NCBI GenBank assembly: GCA_964472265.1
Contig: CAYYJO010000085.1
Location: forward strand, 1-6,589
DNA from: JAGNLA01 sp964472265
GTDB taxonomy: Bacteria > Caldisericota > Caldisericia > JAAYUI01
Direction of reading: 5' to 3'
DNA length: 6,589 nucleotides
How positions within the stretch are numbered: position 1 is the first letter of the stretch; each line of letters begins with the position of its first letter. This document shows positions 5,905 to 6,589 of the stretch, piece by piece. The notes under the pieces were generated by a model. That model saw only the letters and a program-made list of their open reading frames with translations, made no database searches and was not told where the DNA came from. The position numbers and the translations under genes were made by a program.

Positions 5905-6545
5905 TTCTCGCCTCCCCAAAGTGCAACAAGATCAGGCCTGACCGAAAGCACAACCGAGACAACGGCAACCGTTATCAGCGCTTCACCAACGCCGATGATT
6001 GCGTGAACCACAAACATTGACAAAGTGACCGGCACAAACTCAAACGTGCCCGAGACTCCAAGCTCAACCGAACAGGCAAATGAAGCAAGAATCACAGACA
6101 GCCATGCAACCACACCGACAAGCGCCAGGAATACGCTTTTCTTCTTTGGCATGATGGCCTTTAGCCCCATGAAAATCCATGTGCTAAGAATTCCGCCAAC
6201 AAAGCCCATGTTGAAGATGTTGGCGCCGAGGGCAAACAGTCCGCCATCCTTGAAGATCAGCGCCTGAAGCACCAGAACAATGGTCATCACGATAAACGAA
6301 GCCCATGGCCCAAGCAAAATGGCTGCAAGGAGCGCTCCAAGAAAATGGCCTGATGTTCCTGCAGCAACCGGGAAGTTTATCATCTGGGCAGCGAAGATGA
6401 AGGCTGCCGAAACGGCAAGCAGTGGAACCTGCTTTTCAACAAGTGTCTTTGTGGTCTTCCAGATTGAAAAACCCAAAGAGACGCCGGATGCACCAATTGT
6501 GGTCAATGCAACTGGCACGGAGACAAATCCATCGGGAATGTGCAT
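5901..6545 (-). CDS. cbiM: Cobalt/nickel ECF transporter substrate-binding membrane subunit CbiM
   Basis: This 214-residue integral membrane protein is the metal-specificity subunit. It starts with the family hallmark MHIPDGF. In the NikM structure the amino group of Met1, the backbone and side chain of His2, and His67 hold the metal, and here His67 is exactly at residue 67 in GTSGHFLGA. Other conserved blocks are LGPWASFIVMTIVLVLQALIFKDGG (78-102), GANIFNMGFVGG (108-119) and HAIIGVGEALIT (181-192). Hydrophobic segments run through the chain, in keeping with six or seven helices. The ATG at 6543-6545 is fixed because the N-terminus itself is the ligand, and it has a GGAGG 7 bases upstream. 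It is the first gene of the operon; the stop overlaps the next start by 4 bases. Cobalt versus nickel is unresolved. Confidence 0.95.
   Translation of the reverse strand: MHIPDGFVSVPVALTTIGASGVSLGFSIWKTTKTLVEKQVPLLAVSAAFIFAAQMINFPVAAGTSGHFLGALLAAILLGPWASFIVMTIVLVLQALIFKDGGLFALGANIFNMGFVGGILSTWIFMGLKAIMPKKKSVFLALVGVVAWLSVILASFACSVELGVSGTFEFVPVTLSMFVVHAIIGVGEALITVAVVSVVLSVRPDLVALWGGEK
5911..5917 (-). promoter_or_regulatory. Strong ribosome binding site for the PDGLE gene
   Basis: GGGGAGG on the minus strand lies within the last codons of cbiM, 6 bases before GTG 5904. It decides the GTG start over the upstream TTG at 5919, which overlaps this site. Confidence 0.75.
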
Positions 6546-6552
6546 TATGAAA

Positions 6553-6557
6553 CCTCC
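6553..6557 (-). promoter_or_regulatory. Ribosome binding site of cbiM
   Basis: GGAGG on the minus strand lies 7 bases before the cbiM ATG, a canonical spacing. Confidence 0.75.
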
Positions 6558-6561
6558 AGAA

Positions 6562-6575
6562 TTTTTATATATATG
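6562..6575 (-). promoter_or_regulatory. AT-rich promoter-like tract before the transporter operon
   Basis: A run of alternating A/T followed by AAAAA on the minus strand, about 17-30 bases before the cbiM ATG, contains TATAAA/TATATA and could be a bacterial -10 box or an archaeal TATA-like element. The window ends 14 bases beyond it, so the -35 region, any metal-regulator operator and any riboswitch cannot be judged. Confidence 0.3.
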
Positions 6576-6589
6576 TGAAAGTACAAACA

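Noticed and set aside
6025..6267. Plus-strand open frame opposite cbiM
   Set aside because: The complementary strand of a strongly conserved gene; composition is low in complexity with no motif.

Overview
The window carries eight protein genes packed on both strands of a moderately GC genome. I read it as a chromosomal piece from an anaerobic or environmental prokaryote that I cannot name. Bacterial traits are strong GGAGG-type ribosome binding sites, GTG and TTG starts, and a Sec-type signal peptide. The families seen (archease, CbiM/CbiQ/CbiO, ICMT-like methyltransferase) also occur in archaea, so an archaeal source is not excluded. Arginine is mostly coded by AGA/AGG in the metal-transport and Cys-rich genes. 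I see no tRNA, rRNA, CRISPR array, insertion sequence or phage gene, and no gene-free stretch longer than about 110 bases.

Layout, left to right: (1) 5-535, minus strand, a small membrane methyltransferase of the isoprenylcysteine carboxyl methyltransferase (ICMT) type. (2) A 106-base divergent spacer holding a strong imperfect inverted repeat. (3) 642-1633, plus strand, a 185-residue protein with ten cysteines, of a family I do not firmly recognise, followed after 32 bases by archease, the RtcB RNA-ligase helper. (4) 1634-4114, minus strand, a large secreted 826-residue protein that looks beta-propeller-like. Its stop codon directly abuts that of archease in a TGATCA hexamer. (5) 4155-6545, minus strand, a complete cobalt/nickel energy-coupling-factor uptake operon in the order cbiM, cbiN/nikN-like (PDGLE), cbiQ, cbiO.

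The four transporter genes are joined by three consecutive 4-base stop/start overlaps (GTGA, TTGA, ATGA), so they are very probably one translationally coupled transcript. CbiM binds the metal with its N-terminal MHIPDG segment and His67, the PDGLE protein assists it, CbiQ is the coupling membrane subunit and CbiO supplies ATPase activity. A weak hairpin plus U-rich tract overlaps the cbiO stop. The secreted protein lies 40 bases further on in the same direction and could be read-through or separately transcribed. A role linked to metal is only a guess from position.

I found no convincing evidence of a wholly new system. The items most worth a second look are the unrecognised secreted protein, the Cys-rich protein paired with archease, and the two bulged hairpins that frame that pair.
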